Assembly (NCBI GenBank): GCA_948735595.1
Contig: CAPXSA010000025.1
Span: forward strand, 1 to 44,067
Direction of reading: 5' to 3'
Origin: an uncultured Clostridia bacterium
GTDB lineage: Bacteria > Bacillota > Clostridia > TANB77 > CAG-508
Length of the DNA: 44,067 nucleotides
The stretch's first letter is position 1. Each line of letters begins with the position of its first letter. The position numbers were made by a program, and so were the translations under genes. The notes under the pieces were generated by a model. The model was given only the letters and a program-made list of their open reading frames with translations, did no database searches and was not told the origin of the DNA. Below, in pieces: positions 15,067 through 23,275 of this stretch.

Positions 15067-17925
15067 ATGGGATATAACTTTAAAGAAATTGAAAAAAAAT
15101 GGCAAGATAAGTGGTACACGGAAGGAACCTTTTATGCCAAAGAAAACTCAAATCAAAAAAAATGGTATGGATTAATTGAATTTCCTTATCCATCTGGACA
15201 AGGCCTTCATGTTGGTCATCCACGTAGTTATACAGCCTTAGACATTATCGCTAGAAAAAAACGTATGGATGGATATAACGTACTATACCCTATCGGATTT
15301 GATGCTTTTGGTTTACCTGCTGAAAATTATGCTATTAAAAATCATGTACACCCTAAGATTACAACTGAAAAAAACATTAATCACTTTAGGGAGCAATTAA
15401 AAGCATTAGGTTTTTCTTTTGACTGGTCAAGAGAAGTAGATACCACTGACCCTAATTATTATAAATGGACACAATGGATTTTTATTCAACTATATAAACA
15501 TGGATTAGCATATAAAACTACTATGCCAATTAACTTCTGTACAGGCTGTAAAGTAGGCTTAGCTAATGAAGAAGTGGTAAATGGCGTTTGTGAACGTTGT
15601 GGAAGCCCTGTTGTTCAGAAAGAAAAAAGTCAATGGATGCTTAAAATTACAGAATATGCTCAAAGATTAATTGATGATTTAGATGAAGTAGATTTCTTAG
15701 ATAAAATTAAGGCACAACAAATTAACTGGATTGGTAGAAGTGAAGGTGCTGAAGTAAAATTTAAAATTGCTGATTCTGATAAAGAATTAGTAGTTTACAC
15801 TACAAGACCTGATACTTTATTTGGTGCTACTTACATGGTAGTTGCCCCTGAACATCCTATGATTAAAGAATTAGAAGGAAAAATTACAAACTTAGATGAA
15901 GTAAAAGAATATCAAAGACAAGCAAGTTTAAAATCTGACTTTGAACGTGCAGAATTAAATAAAGAAAAAACTGGTGTAGAATTAAAGGGAATTAAAGCTA
16001 TTAACCCACTTACAGGAAAAGAAATTCCAGTTTGGGCTTCTGATTATGTTTTAATTACTTATGGAACTGGTGCTATTATGGCTGTTCCTTCTCATGATAC
16101 TCGTGACTGGGAATTTGCACAAAAATTTAATTTGCCAATTATTCAAGTAGTTGCTCCTATCTTCGAAGGTGAAGGAGATTCTAAAGTAAGAGAAGACAAA
16201 GAAAATACAACTCGTAATGTGGTAACACTTGTTATTAAACATCCAACAGAGGATAAATATTTATGTGTAAAAAATCACAAAATTCCTCACCTTTCTTTAT
16301 TAATGGGAGGAATTGAAGGAGATGAAACACCTCTTGAAGCAGCAACTAGAGAATTGAAAGAAGAAACTGGCTATACAGATATTGCCTCTAGCAAAGAATT
16401 TACCTTTATTTATCAAGATCATTTTTATGCTGTTCATAAAGATGTTAATCGTTTAATTACTAACCATACAATTATGGTACAATTAGCTTCTTTAGAACAA
16501 GCATCTGTCTCTGAGGAAGAAAAGGCAACTCAAGAACCATTGTGGCTTACTAGAGAGGAATTTATCAATAGCATTACAATTAAAGCTCAACAATATGATG
16601 TAGAAAGAGCTTTAAATGGTGAAACAGCTATGATAGATGTATCTTCTGGAACTTTAGTTAACTCTAGTTTCTTAAATGGTTTATCTGTAAAAGAAGCTAT
16701 CCCTACTGTTATTAAATACTTAGAAGAAAAAGGTATTGGTACCAAAAAGGTAAATTACAAATTACGTGACTGGGTATTTTCAAGACAACGTTATTGGGGT
16801 GAGCCAATCCCAATGGTTTATTGTGAAAAATGTGGATGGGTTCCACTTCCTGAAGAAGAATTACCACTTGTTTTACCAGATATTGAAGATTATGAACCTA
16901 GTGAAAATGGAGAATCTCCTTTAGCCAAGCAAACAGAGTGGATTAAAACTACTTGTCCTCATTGTGGTGGAACAGCTACTAGAGAAACTGATACAATGCC
17001 TCAATGGGCAGGTTCTTCTTGGTATTATTTAAGATATATGGATCCACACAATGATAAAGCTTTAGCTTCTAAAGAAGCTTTAGAATATTGGAGCCCTGTT
17101 GATTGGTACAATGGTGGTATGGAGCATACTACCCTACACTTACTATATTCTCGTTTCTGGCATAAGTTCTTATATGACATTGGAGTAGTTCCAACTAAAG
17201 AGCCATATGCCAAACGTACTTCACACGGCATGATTTTGGGAGCCAATGGTGAAAAAATGTCAAAATCAAAAGGTAATGTTATCAATCCTGATGATATTGT
17301 AAATGAATTTGGTAGCGACACTTTCCGCGTTTATGAAATGTTTATGGGACCATTTGACCAAACTGCCCCATGGTCTATGGAGAGTATTCGTGGTTGTGCT
17401 AAGTTCTTAGATAGAGTTTGGAATTTACAAGATATGTTAGTAGAAGGTGACACCTATTCTCCTGAATTTGAGAAAATGATGCACCAAGCCATTAAAAAGG
17501 TATCTAGTGATATTGAAGAAATGAAATTCAATACAGCAGTTTCTACTTTCATGAGTATGACAAATGAATTCTATCGTGCAAAAAAGATTAATAAAGCAGA
17601 ATTTAATACTTTCCTACAATTGTTAAACCCATTTGCACCACATATGACTGAAGAACTTTATCAAATTTCAGGAAATGAAAAAACAATTGCCGAGACTCCT
17701 TGGCCACAATATGATGAGGCAAAAACAGTAGAAAATACAATTGAACTCCCTATTCAAATCAACGGAAAGCTAAAATCTACTATTTCTATTGCAGTTGATA
17801 GTTCTGAAGAACAAGTAAAAGACTTAGTACATAGTAATACTCAAGTTCAAAATGCAACAGCTGATAAGACAATTGTAAAGGAAATCTATGTAAAGAATAA
17901 AATTTATAATATTGTTGTAAAATAA
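15067..17925 (+). CDS. leuS: Leucyl-tRNA synthetase with inserted Nudix domain
   Basis: LeuRS charges tRNA-Leu. Class I motifs HVGH (residues 48-51) and KMSKS (730-734) are present, with the zinc-type cysteines (CTGC and CERCG, about 158-185) and editing-domain motifs TTRPDTLFGAT and GTGAIMAVPSHDTRDWEFA. Right after the editing motif, about 150 residues (roughly 370-525) are an inserted Nudix domain. The full Nudix box runs 414-436, starts MGGIEGDETPLE at 413 and contains RELKEETGY. LeuRS sequence then resumes at GTLVNSSFLNGLS. The 952 residues minus the insert give an ordinary LeuRS. Codon use is native. A TATAAT lies at 15031-15036; no T-box leader fits in the 130-base gap. An AAGGAG site precedes the ATG. 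Confidence 0.96.
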   Translation: MGYNFKEIEKKWQDKWYTEGTFYAKENSNQKKWYGLIEFPYPSGQGLHVGHPRSYTALDIIARKKRMDGYNVLYPIGFDAFGLPAENYAIKNHVHPKITTEKNINHFREQLKALGFSFDWSREVDTTDPNYYKWTQWIFIQLYKHGLAYKTTMPINFCTGCKVGLANEEVVNGVCERCGSPVVQKEKSQWMLKITEYAQRLIDDLDEVDFLDKIKAQQINWIGRSEGAEVKFKIADSDKELVVYTTRPDTLFGATYMVVAPEHPMIKELEGKITNLDEVKEYQRQASLKSDFERAELNKEKTGVELKGIKAINPLTGKEIPVWASDYVLITYGTGAIMAVPSHDTRDWEFAQKFNLPIIQVVAPIFEGEGDSKVREDKENTTRNVVTLVIKHPTEDKYLCVKNHKIPHLSLLMGGIEGDETPLEAATRELKEETGYTDIASSKEFTFIYQDHFYAVHKDVNRLITNHTIMVQLASLEQASVSEEEKATQEPLWLTREEFINSITIKAQQYDVERALNGETAMIDVSSGTLVNSSFLNGLSVKEAIPTVIKYLEEKGIGTKKVNYKLRDWVFSRQRYWGEPIPMVYCEKCGWVPLPEEELPLVLPDIEDYEPSENGESPLAKQTEWIKTTCPHCGGTATRETDTMPQWAGSSWYYLRYMDPHNDKALASKEALEYWSPVDWYNGGMEHTTLHLLYSRFWHKFLYDIGVVPTKEPYAKRTSHGMILGANGEKMSKSKGNVINPDDIVNEFGSDTFRVYEMFMGPFDQTAPWSMESIRGCAKFLDRVWNLQDMLVEGDTYSPEFEKMMHQAIKKVSSDIEEMKFNTAVSTFMSMTNEFYRAKKINKAEFNTFLQLLNPFAPHMTEELYQISGNEKTIAETPWPQYDEAKTVENTIELPIQINGKLKSTISIAVDSSEEQVKDLVHSNTQVQNATADKTIVKEIYVKNKIYNIVVK

Positions 17926-17930
17926 GAAAT

Positions 17931-17956
17931 AGCCCACCTTCTTTAGGTGGTGCTTT
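17931..17956 (+). terminator. Terminator after leuS
   Basis: AGCCCACCT and AGGTGGTGCT pair around TTCTT, with one G-T or bulged position, followed by TTTTTC. Confidence 0.8.
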
Positions 17957-17959
17957 TTC

Positions 17960-17988
17960 TTGCATTTTACATAATACCATGATATAAT
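17960..17988 (+). promoter_or_regulatory. Promoter for apt
   Basis: TTGCAT (17960-17965) and TATAAT (17983-17988) are separated by 17 bases. The leader is about 70 bases. Confidence 0.75.
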
Positions 17989-18062
17989 ATGTGCGAGATC
18001 CTTTTTATTAGGTTAATTTTTAGATTGTGTTATCATAAAGACTGTTTAAGGAGGTTTCAAGT

Positions 18063-18593
18063 TTGGACCCACAAAGTTTTTTAAAGGAATACATCACAAC
18101 CTATCTTGATTTTCCAGAAGAAGGTACTATCTTTCGGGATATTGTTCCTCTGTTAAGGAATCCCACCGCTTTCAGCCATGCAATTATTTGCATCAAGAAT
18201 AATATCCGCCTGTTTTCGGATTCTCCTGATGTAATTGTTGCTCCTGAAGCAACAGGCTTCCTCTTTGGTGCCCCTGTGGCATTTCAACTGAAGCTACCTT
18301 TTGTTCCTGTTCGAAAACCTAGCAAACTTCCTGGAGAAGTCATAGAACAAAGTTATGCTTTAGAACATGGAGAAGCGGTATTAAACATTCCTGCTAATTC
18401 TATCAAGCCAGACGACAAAGTAGTTATCATAAATGACCTGCTTGCTACTGGTAACACTTTTCAAGCAATTGCTAATCTTGTCGAAAAAATGGGCGGAAAA
18501 GTTATTCACATCGCCTGTTTGATTGAGTTGGTAGACTTGCATGGAAGAGATTTTCTCCAAAAGTATGATGTCAGTTCTGTCTTGACATTTTGA
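18063..18593 (+). CDS. apt: Adenine phosphoribosyltransferase
   Basis: Apt salvages adenine with PRPP to AMP. The PRPP-binding loop is VVIINDLLATGNT (about residues 120-132). The stretches PEATGFLFGAPVAFQLKLPFV and RKPSKLPGE are typical, and 176 residues is the family length. The asparagine in the INDLLATGNT loop (usually DDLLATGGT) is a small departure. The start is a TTG with AAGGAGG about 8 bases upstream. It forms a single-gene unit with its own promoter and terminator. Codon use is intermediate and somewhat GC-richer than leuS, similar in style to the two unknown genes on the other side of leuS. Confidence 0.92.
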   Translation: MDPQSFLKEYITTYLDFPEEGTIFRDIVPLLRNPTAFSHAIICIKNNIRLFSDSPDVIVAPEATGFLFGAPVAFQLKLPFVPVRKPSKLPGEVIEQSYALEHGEAVLNIPANSIKPDDKVVIINDLLATGNTFQAIANLVEKMGGKVIHIACLIELVDLHGRDFLQKYDVSSVLTF

Positions 18594-18630
18594 AGTCTCT
18601 TGATAGCACAATCTTTAATCTAACCTATAA

Positions 18631-18660
18631 AGCCACCGTTTTCTAACGGTGGTCTTTTTT
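18631..18660 (+). terminator. Terminator after apt
   Basis: GCCACCGTT and AACGGTGGT pair around TTCT, followed by CTTTTTT. Confidence 0.9.
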
Positions 18661-18793
18661 ATGTAAAACCAACGATATCTTGTCATATAAATGTCACATA
18701 ACTGTAAACAGTTTGTCATACATTTTTGTTGGAATATGTTGTATAATGTGTCATAGAATAAAGAGAATTACTAAGGAGAAGCCTAAAAGTAGG

Positions 18794-19873
18794 ATGAACA
18801 TTGAAGAAGAATTAAGAAAAGATGGTATTGAAATAGTTGGAAGGCTAGATACATTAAGCGTTAATACTCTTGCTAAAAGTGCTGCAGAAAAAATCTGCAA
18901 AACTTTTCCAAGAGCTCATTTTGTGTCTAGTCAATTATTCATTGAACTTGCTCGTATCCCTATGTATCTTGTTCGTATGCCAGATGGTTTTGCTGAGGCA
19001 AACTACTTTTACAAAAGTTCTTCTATCTATTTTAAGCAAGGAGTTCCTTTAGAAGAATTAGAAAAATTAGCCATTCATGAATTCATCCATTATATACAAG
19101 AAACTAAAGATGCTAAAGGCACTTTAATTCGTTTAGGTCTTTGTGATTTTACAGAATTTAAAACTTATGGCATGGCATTAAATGAAGGTGCAGTTCAGTT
19201 GTTAACTGCTAAAGTATTAAAGCAAGAACCTGATATGGTAAAGTATTATGATATTTCACTACCAACTACTAGTCCTTCCTACTATCCACTTTTATGCAAT
19301 TTAGTCCAACAATTAGCTTACCTTGTTGGAAATGATGTTTTATGTGATAGTACCCTATTTAGCAATGATCAATTTAAACTTAATTTAATTGACACTTGTG
19401 GAAAGCAAGCTTTTTCTAGAATACAAGATAATTTAGACTTTTTGCTAAATACTGAAGAAAAAATAATTAAGTTAAATAATCAGTTATTAGAAGAAGACTG
19501 TGAAGATAATAAAGTGCAAAAGTTTACTAATAAAATTGATAAATATAAAAAAGATTTAAAAAAGACCTTTATGCAGACACAAAATATTATCTTTACTACC
19601 TATTTCAATAATGAATTTAACAAACTTACTACTACTGAAGCAATTGAAGTTTACAGGGCAAAATTATATAATTATAAAAATTATATTGGTATTACAGATG
19701 GTTATAGTCATTTTAATAATTATTATATTGATAAAATGGTAGCCTTAGAAAGCCGACATGAGGCAATACTAAATAATGTAGCCATTATTCCTGTAAAAGA
19801 ATCTAGAATTACTAATTTGTTCAAAGCACTAAGAAATTTATTCTCTTGGAATAAAGAAAAAGAATGGAATTAA
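18794..19873 (+). CDS. Zincin-like putative metallopeptidase
   Basis: A 359-residue protein of unknown role. HEFIH (H95, E96, H99) followed by ALNEG with E131 matches a gluzincin-type HExxH...E metal site. The family segment around KLAIHEFIHYIQET and LNEGAVQLLTAK is the only strong motif. The C-terminal 130 residues are Lys/Asn-rich and partly coiled. There is no signal peptide from the ATG at 18794, so it is probably cytoplasmic. The longer reading from 18680 adds a poor hydrophobic stretch upstream of the TAAGGAG site and is not favoured. The start is not certain because the spacing from TAAGGAG is 15 bases. A TATAAT lies near 18740. Confidence 0.65.
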   Translation: MNIEEELRKDGIEIVGRLDTLSVNTLAKSAAEKICKTFPRAHFVSSQLFIELARIPMYLVRMPDGFAEANYFYKSSSIYFKQGVPLEELEKLAIHEFIHYIQETKDAKGTLIRLGLCDFTEFKTYGMALNEGAVQLLTAKVLKQEPDMVKYYDISLPTTSPSYYPLLCNLVQQLAYLVGNDVLCDSTLFSNDQFKLNLIDTCGKQAFSRIQDNLDFLLNTEEKIIKLNNQLLEEDCEDNKVQKFTNKIDKYKKDLKKTFMQTQNIIFTTYFNNEFNKLTTTEAIEVYRAKLYNYKNYIGITDGYSHFNNYYIDKMVALESRHEAILNNVAIIPVKESRITNLFKALRNLFSWNKEKEWN

Positions 19874-19885
19874 TCTTATAGAATA

Positions 19886-19921
19886 AAGCCTATAAATCAT
19901 TTGATTTGTAGGTTTATTTTT
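19886..19921 (+). terminator. Terminator after the zincin-like gene
   Basis: AAGCCTATAAATCA pairs with TGATTTGTAGGTTT with mismatches, followed by ATTTTTAT. Confidence 0.7.
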
Positions 19922-20022
19922 ATACTCCGCATCAGCTATTTGTGGATATCTTATTTTAGATTTCTATTTATATTAAAATTTAACTATATTAAATGAAAGG
20001 AATTGCAGGGGCAAAAGATATG

Positions 20023-20226
20023 GTAAATTTTAATATTGAAAAACTGCTCAAAAAGCGTGGCAAGAGTAAATATTGGCTTTGTAAAAATATGAGTATTACT
20101 TCTCGCAACCTCAACCGCGTTTTAAATGGTGAAACCACTTCCATTTCTTTTAAATATTTAGAAGATATGTGTCAATTTTTAGATTGTGAAGTGGGCGAAT
20201 TAATTTCTATTGAAAAGGAAAAATGA
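20023..20226 (+). CDS. Small Cro/CI-type helix-turn-helix protein
   Basis: A 67-residue single-domain DNA-binding protein resembling the short XRE regulators whose recognition helix region reads SITSRNLNRVLNGETTSISF, followed by YLEDMCQFLDCEVGELI. It has no effector domain. The ATG at 20023 is chosen with an AGGGG site 10 bases upstream; a start at 19993 would add ten residues that include this site. It forms a single-gene unit ending in a strong terminator, and the target is unknown. Confidence 0.75.
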   Translation, partial: VNFNIEKLLKKRGKSKYWLCKNMSITSRNLNRVLNGETTSISFKYLEDMCQFLDCEVGELISIEKEK

Positions 20227-20258
20227 GGAAATAATTAATTATTTCCTCATTTTTTTTA
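20225..20258 (+). terminator. Terminator after the small HTH gene
   Basis: A perfect 24-base palindrome starting GAGGAAATAATT at the stop codon of the gene, followed by eight T. Confidence 0.92.
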
Positions 20259-20282
20259 TGAAATTAAAATTTATCTATAATA

Positions 20283-21557
20283 TTATTTTCCTTCTAAATA
20301 CTCTATAATTTTTCTAGCTACTTCTCTTCCATCTCTTGCTGCCCAAGCCACTGTTGCAGTCTGACCCACTACATCTCCCCCTGCAAATACTTTTGGATTA
20401 GAAGTTCTTCCATCTTCGTCTACTGATACATATTTTCTAGTTCCTATTGCTATGTCTTGTTCTTTTAACATCTCTTTATCAGCCTTTCCTCCAACTGCCA
20501 TTACTACATAATCCATTGGTATGCAATAATTACTATCTTCTATATCTACTGGAACTTTCCTCTTTTCTCCTTCCTTTTCCACTAGCATTGTCTTAATACA
20601 TTCAATTTGTTCCACTTTTTCATTTCCTAATACTTTGGTGATGTTTGTTAAAAATAGGAATTCAACTCCTTCTTGTTTTGCATCTTCTATTTCTTTTACT
20701 TCTGCTGGCATTTCCTCTTCTGACCTTCTATAAATCACCACTACTTGCTCTGCTCCTAAACGCTTAATGCTTCTAGCACAATCCATAGCAACATTTCCAC
20801 CACCAATGATAGATACTTTCTTTCCATGGTAATCTGGATGATTTCCCAATTCTAATAAAGAATTTCCTCCAAATACGCCTTCTAATTCTTCTCCTTCTAT
20901 CATCATTTTTCTTGGAATATTAGCTCCTATACTTAAAAAGATAGCATCATATTCTTTCTCTAGTTCTGCTATATTCAAATTTCTTCCTAATTCTTTTTCA
21001 TATTCCACATGAATTCCTAAAGATAAAATTTGAGCAATTACTTTTTCAACAAGATCTTTGCTTAACCTAAATTCTGGAATGCCCCTTTTTAAAATTCCAC
21101 CTAAGTCTTTTTGCTTTTCATAAATTGTCACTTGATATCCTGCTTTTCTTAAAAAGCTACTAGCTGTTAAACCTGAAGGTCCTCCCCCTATAACAGCAAC
21201 CTTCTTTCCATTTGTCTCTTTTGGCATTCCTTGCTTTAGGTAACAGTTTAGCAAACTCTCCTCTTTCTCTAATGCCCAATCTCCAACTGTTTTTTCTATG
21301 TCTCCAATAGAAACGCTTTCACCTTTAATTCCTCTAATGCATTTCCCTTGGCACTGTTTTTGATGAGGACAAATTCTGCCACAAATTGCTGGTAATACCG
21401 TGGTTTCGCATAAAATTTCATATGCTTTTTGATAATCTCCCTGTTTTACTTGTGCTATAAAATCTGGAATATGATTTCCTAATGGACAACCTATTCTACA
21501 TTGTGGATTTTGACAATTTAAACAATATTCTGCTTTTTCTTTTATTTCTTCTTTCAT
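20283..21557 (-). CDS. GltD-like NAD(P)H oxidoreductase (glutamate synthase small-subunit family)
   Basis: A 424-residue FAD-dependent Fe-S flavoprotein. The N-terminal cysteine-rich domain (CLNCQNPQCRIGCPLGNHIP, then CGRICPHQKQCQGKC) holds 4Fe-4S clusters. FAD binding follows at VAVIGGGPSGLTASSF and NAD(P)H binding at VSIIGGGNVAMDCARS, with a C-terminal VFAGGDVV motif. This architecture is shared by the glutamate synthase small subunit, NfnB-type transhydrogenase and related electron donors. No large subunit or NfnA partner is next to it, so the physiological partner cannot be named. It follows the uracil-DNA glycosylase gene by 17 bases in a leftward group. Confidence 0.88.
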   Translation of the reverse strand: MKEEIKEKAEYCLNCQNPQCRIGCPLGNHIPDFIAQVKQGDYQKAYEILCETTVLPAICGRICPHQKQCQGKCIRGIKGESVSIGDIEKTVGDWALEKEESLLNCYLKQGMPKETNGKKVAVIGGGPSGLTASSFLRKAGYQVTIYEKQKDLGGILKRGIPEFRLSKDLVEKVIAQILSLGIHVEYEKELGRNLNIAELEKEYDAIFLSIGANIPRKMMIEGEELEGVFGGNSLLELGNHPDYHGKKVSIIGGGNVAMDCARSIKRLGAEQVVVIYRRSEEEMPAEVKEIEDAKQEGVEFLFLTNITKVLGNEKVEQIECIKTMLVEKEGEKRKVPVDIEDSNYCIPMDYVVMAVGGKADKEMLKEQDIAIGTRKYVSVDEDGRTSNPKVFAGGDVVGQTATVAWAARDGREVARKIIEYLEGK

Positions 21558-21574
21558 CTCTTACACCCTTTTTC

Positions 21575-22132
21575 CTAATTTAATTCTTGAAACTTTTTTG
21601 TAACTTCTTTCAAATCTTTCCAAAATTCAACCTTTTTATTTTCATCTCTTAGTAGTGCTGCTGGATGCCATGTTGGCATATACCATATTCCCTTTTGTTC
21701 AATCCACTTGCCTCTACAAGCAGTAATTCCATACTCTTTTCCCAAGATATTCTTTAAGGCTGTGCTTCCTAAAAGAACAATTAGCTGTGGCTTTACTAAC
21801 ATTACTTGACTTCTCAAGTAATCTAAACATGCTACTGCTTCTTCTTCCTCCGGAACTCGGTTAGCAGGAGGCCTACATTTTACAATGTTTGTAATATATA
21901 CTGTACTTCTATCAATTCCTATCCCTTGAAAAGCTTTGTTCATAAGTTTTCCTGCCTTTCCCACAAAAGGAAGTCCTTGTGCGTCTTCATCTGCCCCTGG
22001 TCCCTCACCTATGAACATCAATTTTGCTTCTTTGTTACCTTCCCCTAAAACAATATGTTGTCTTCTTTCACACAATTTACATTTTTGGCAATTTTGAATG
22101 CCATTTTCTAATTCTTCCCAATCTTGATACAT
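21575..22132 (-). CDS. Family 4-type uracil-DNA glycosylase, Fe-S
   Basis: This enzyme removes uracil from DNA to start base-excision repair. Cluster-binding cysteines are visible at C15 and C18, and again in VKCRPP and VACLDYL (spaced by 14 residues). Active-site motifs are GEGPGADEDAQGLPFVGKAG and WHPAALLRD near the end. The 185-residue length is typical of the Fe-S family. It lies 24 bases after the LD-carboxypeptidase gene and 17 before the GltD-like gene, so they are probably co-transcribed without an obvious functional link. Confidence 0.92.
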   Translation of the reverse strand: MYQDWEELENGIQNCQKCKLCERRQHIVLGEGNKEAKLMFIGEGPGADEDAQGLPFVGKAGKLMNKAFQGIGIDRSTVYITNIVKCRPPANRVPEEEEAVACLDYLRSQVMLVKPQLIVLLGSTALKNILGKEYGITACRGKWIEQKGIWYMPTWHPAALLRDENKKVEFWKDLKEVTKKFQELN

Positions 22133-22156
22133 CTTTTTTATTTCCTCTTTTACTAC

Positions 22157-23068
22157 TTATTTCACACAACTCTCTACTAATTCTATTTTTATCTTTTGAT
22201 TGGTATCTATTTTTGCCATTGCTCCAATTGGAATAACTACTTTTTTATCAATATGTCCAAAATTATTAGACTTAATAATTGGGAATTTATATTCCCCTTC
22301 TAAAGTATCTAACAAAATTCTTTCTAAACTAATACTTCCATCATAATTTCCAAGCCATAATCCCTTAATCTTGTCAAATACTCCATTTTGTTTCATATGA
22401 TATAAATAATTGCTAACTAATTCTGGTGGTGTTTCTAAAAATAGTTCTTCTAAAAACAATATCTTATCAGTAAAATCAATGCTATATGCCCCTACTGCCA
22501 TCTCGTTTACTAAACTTAGGTTTCCACCTACTAGTATTCCTTTTGCTACTCCTTCTTGAATAGTTGCATATTCATCTTCCATTTTTCCTAACAGCAAGCC
22601 CCCCTCTACAAATCGCTTCATAACTTCTTCATAGCCATATTGAGTTTGCCAAGAAGTTAGTGACTTAAATGTAGGACCATGAAAAGTAACTAATCCTGTT
22701 CTGCTATATATTGCATTTAATATAGAGGTAGAATCACTAAATCCACAAATAATTTTAGGATGAAGCTTTATTCTATCATAATCTAAATAGTCAAATGTAC
22801 TATTTGAATTAAATCCCCCAGAAATGCAGAAAATAGCTTTTACTTCTTCATCCTCAAACATCTCATTGATATCTTCTGCCTTCTCTTTAGCAGTTGCTCC
22901 ATACCCTAATGTATTCGCCAATGCATTTTTGCTAAACTTCACTTTAAATCCTGCACTCTCCATTAATAAAATGGAATTATTAATCACTTCTAAATCATCT
23001 TTCTCTACTGGGCTAGACGGTGCAATTAACCCAATTGTATCTCCTTTTTTTAATTTATTTGGTATCAT
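22157..23068 (-). CDS. S66-family LD-carboxypeptidase
   Basis: S66 peptidases cut the terminal D-Ala from the peptidoglycan tetrapeptide (LdcA) or inactivate peptide-nucleotide antibiotics (MccF). The start MIPNKLKKGDTIGLIAPSSP, the nucleophile serine in GFSDSTS and the later FLEELFLET and SNNFGHI segments give the Ser-Glu-His triad. The 303-residue length from the ATG at 23068 is normal, with AAAGGAG upstream. The longer reading from 23146 starts within a nested palindromic repeat and is rejected. A cytoplasmic peptidoglycan recycling role is most likely. Confidence 0.88.
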   Translation of the reverse strand: MIPNKLKKGDTIGLIAPSSPVEKDDLEVINNSILLMESAGFKVKFSKNALANTLGYGATAKEKAEDINEMFEDEEVKAIFCISGGFNSNSTFDYLDYDRIKLHPKIICGFSDSTSILNAIYSRTGLVTFHGPTFKSLTSWQTQYGYEEVMKRFVEGGLLLGKMEDEYATIQEGVAKGILVGGNLSLVNEMAVGAYSIDFTDKILFLEELFLETPPELVSNYLYHMKQNGVFDKIKGLWLGNYDGSISLERILLDTLEGEYKFPIIKSNNFGHIDKKVVIPIGAMAKIDTNQKIKIELVESCVK

Positions 23069-23083
23069 ATATTTTCTCCTTTT

Positions 23084-23204
23084 TGTCGCACTTTTGGACG
23101 TTAAGTTAGCTGTTCGAATGAAATGAGTTACAGATAACTTATGCAATTGAGCATAGCGAAATTGTAAACATTAGTTTGTGCGACATCTGTCCCCAAGTAC
23201 GACA
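23084..23204. repeat. GGGGACGT-family palindrome (GTCGCAC subtype) split by a smaller hairpin element
   Basis: The outer parts, 23084-23103 and 23171-23204, match the intact copy at 7123-7173, with small changes (TTTTGGAC for TTGGGGAC, GTACGACA for GTGCGACA). Between the GTTA and TAGTTTG parts lie about 67 extra bases, including a hairpin unit at 23105-23144. This is a later insertion into the palindrome, or loss of an equal piece elsewhere. It lies just upstream of the LD-carboxypeptidase start. Confidence 0.75.
23105..23144 (+). repeat. Hairpin repeat unit nested in the palindrome
   Basis: GTTAGCTGT (23105-23113) pairs with ACAGATAAC (23130-23138), leaving one G-A mismatch, and is followed by TTATGC. 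The same shape, with two base pairs swapped, occurs three times in tandem at 30991-31130 on the other strand. Confidence 0.65.
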
Positions 23205-23231
23205 TTTTTCCATTTTTTTCCAAAATATCAT

Positions 23232-23275
23232 ACAAACTAACGTCCCCAAACTGACATGTGTCCCCTAACTGACAC
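23232..23275. repeat. GGGGACGT-family repeat (GTCAG subtype) overlapping the pgeF stop
   Basis: On the minus strand this reads GTGTCAGTTAGGGGACAC and then GTCAGTTTGGGGACGTTAG, two tandem half-units. The first supplies the last codons (Val-Ser) and TAG stop of pgeF, so the repeat has become coding. Confidence 0.7.
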
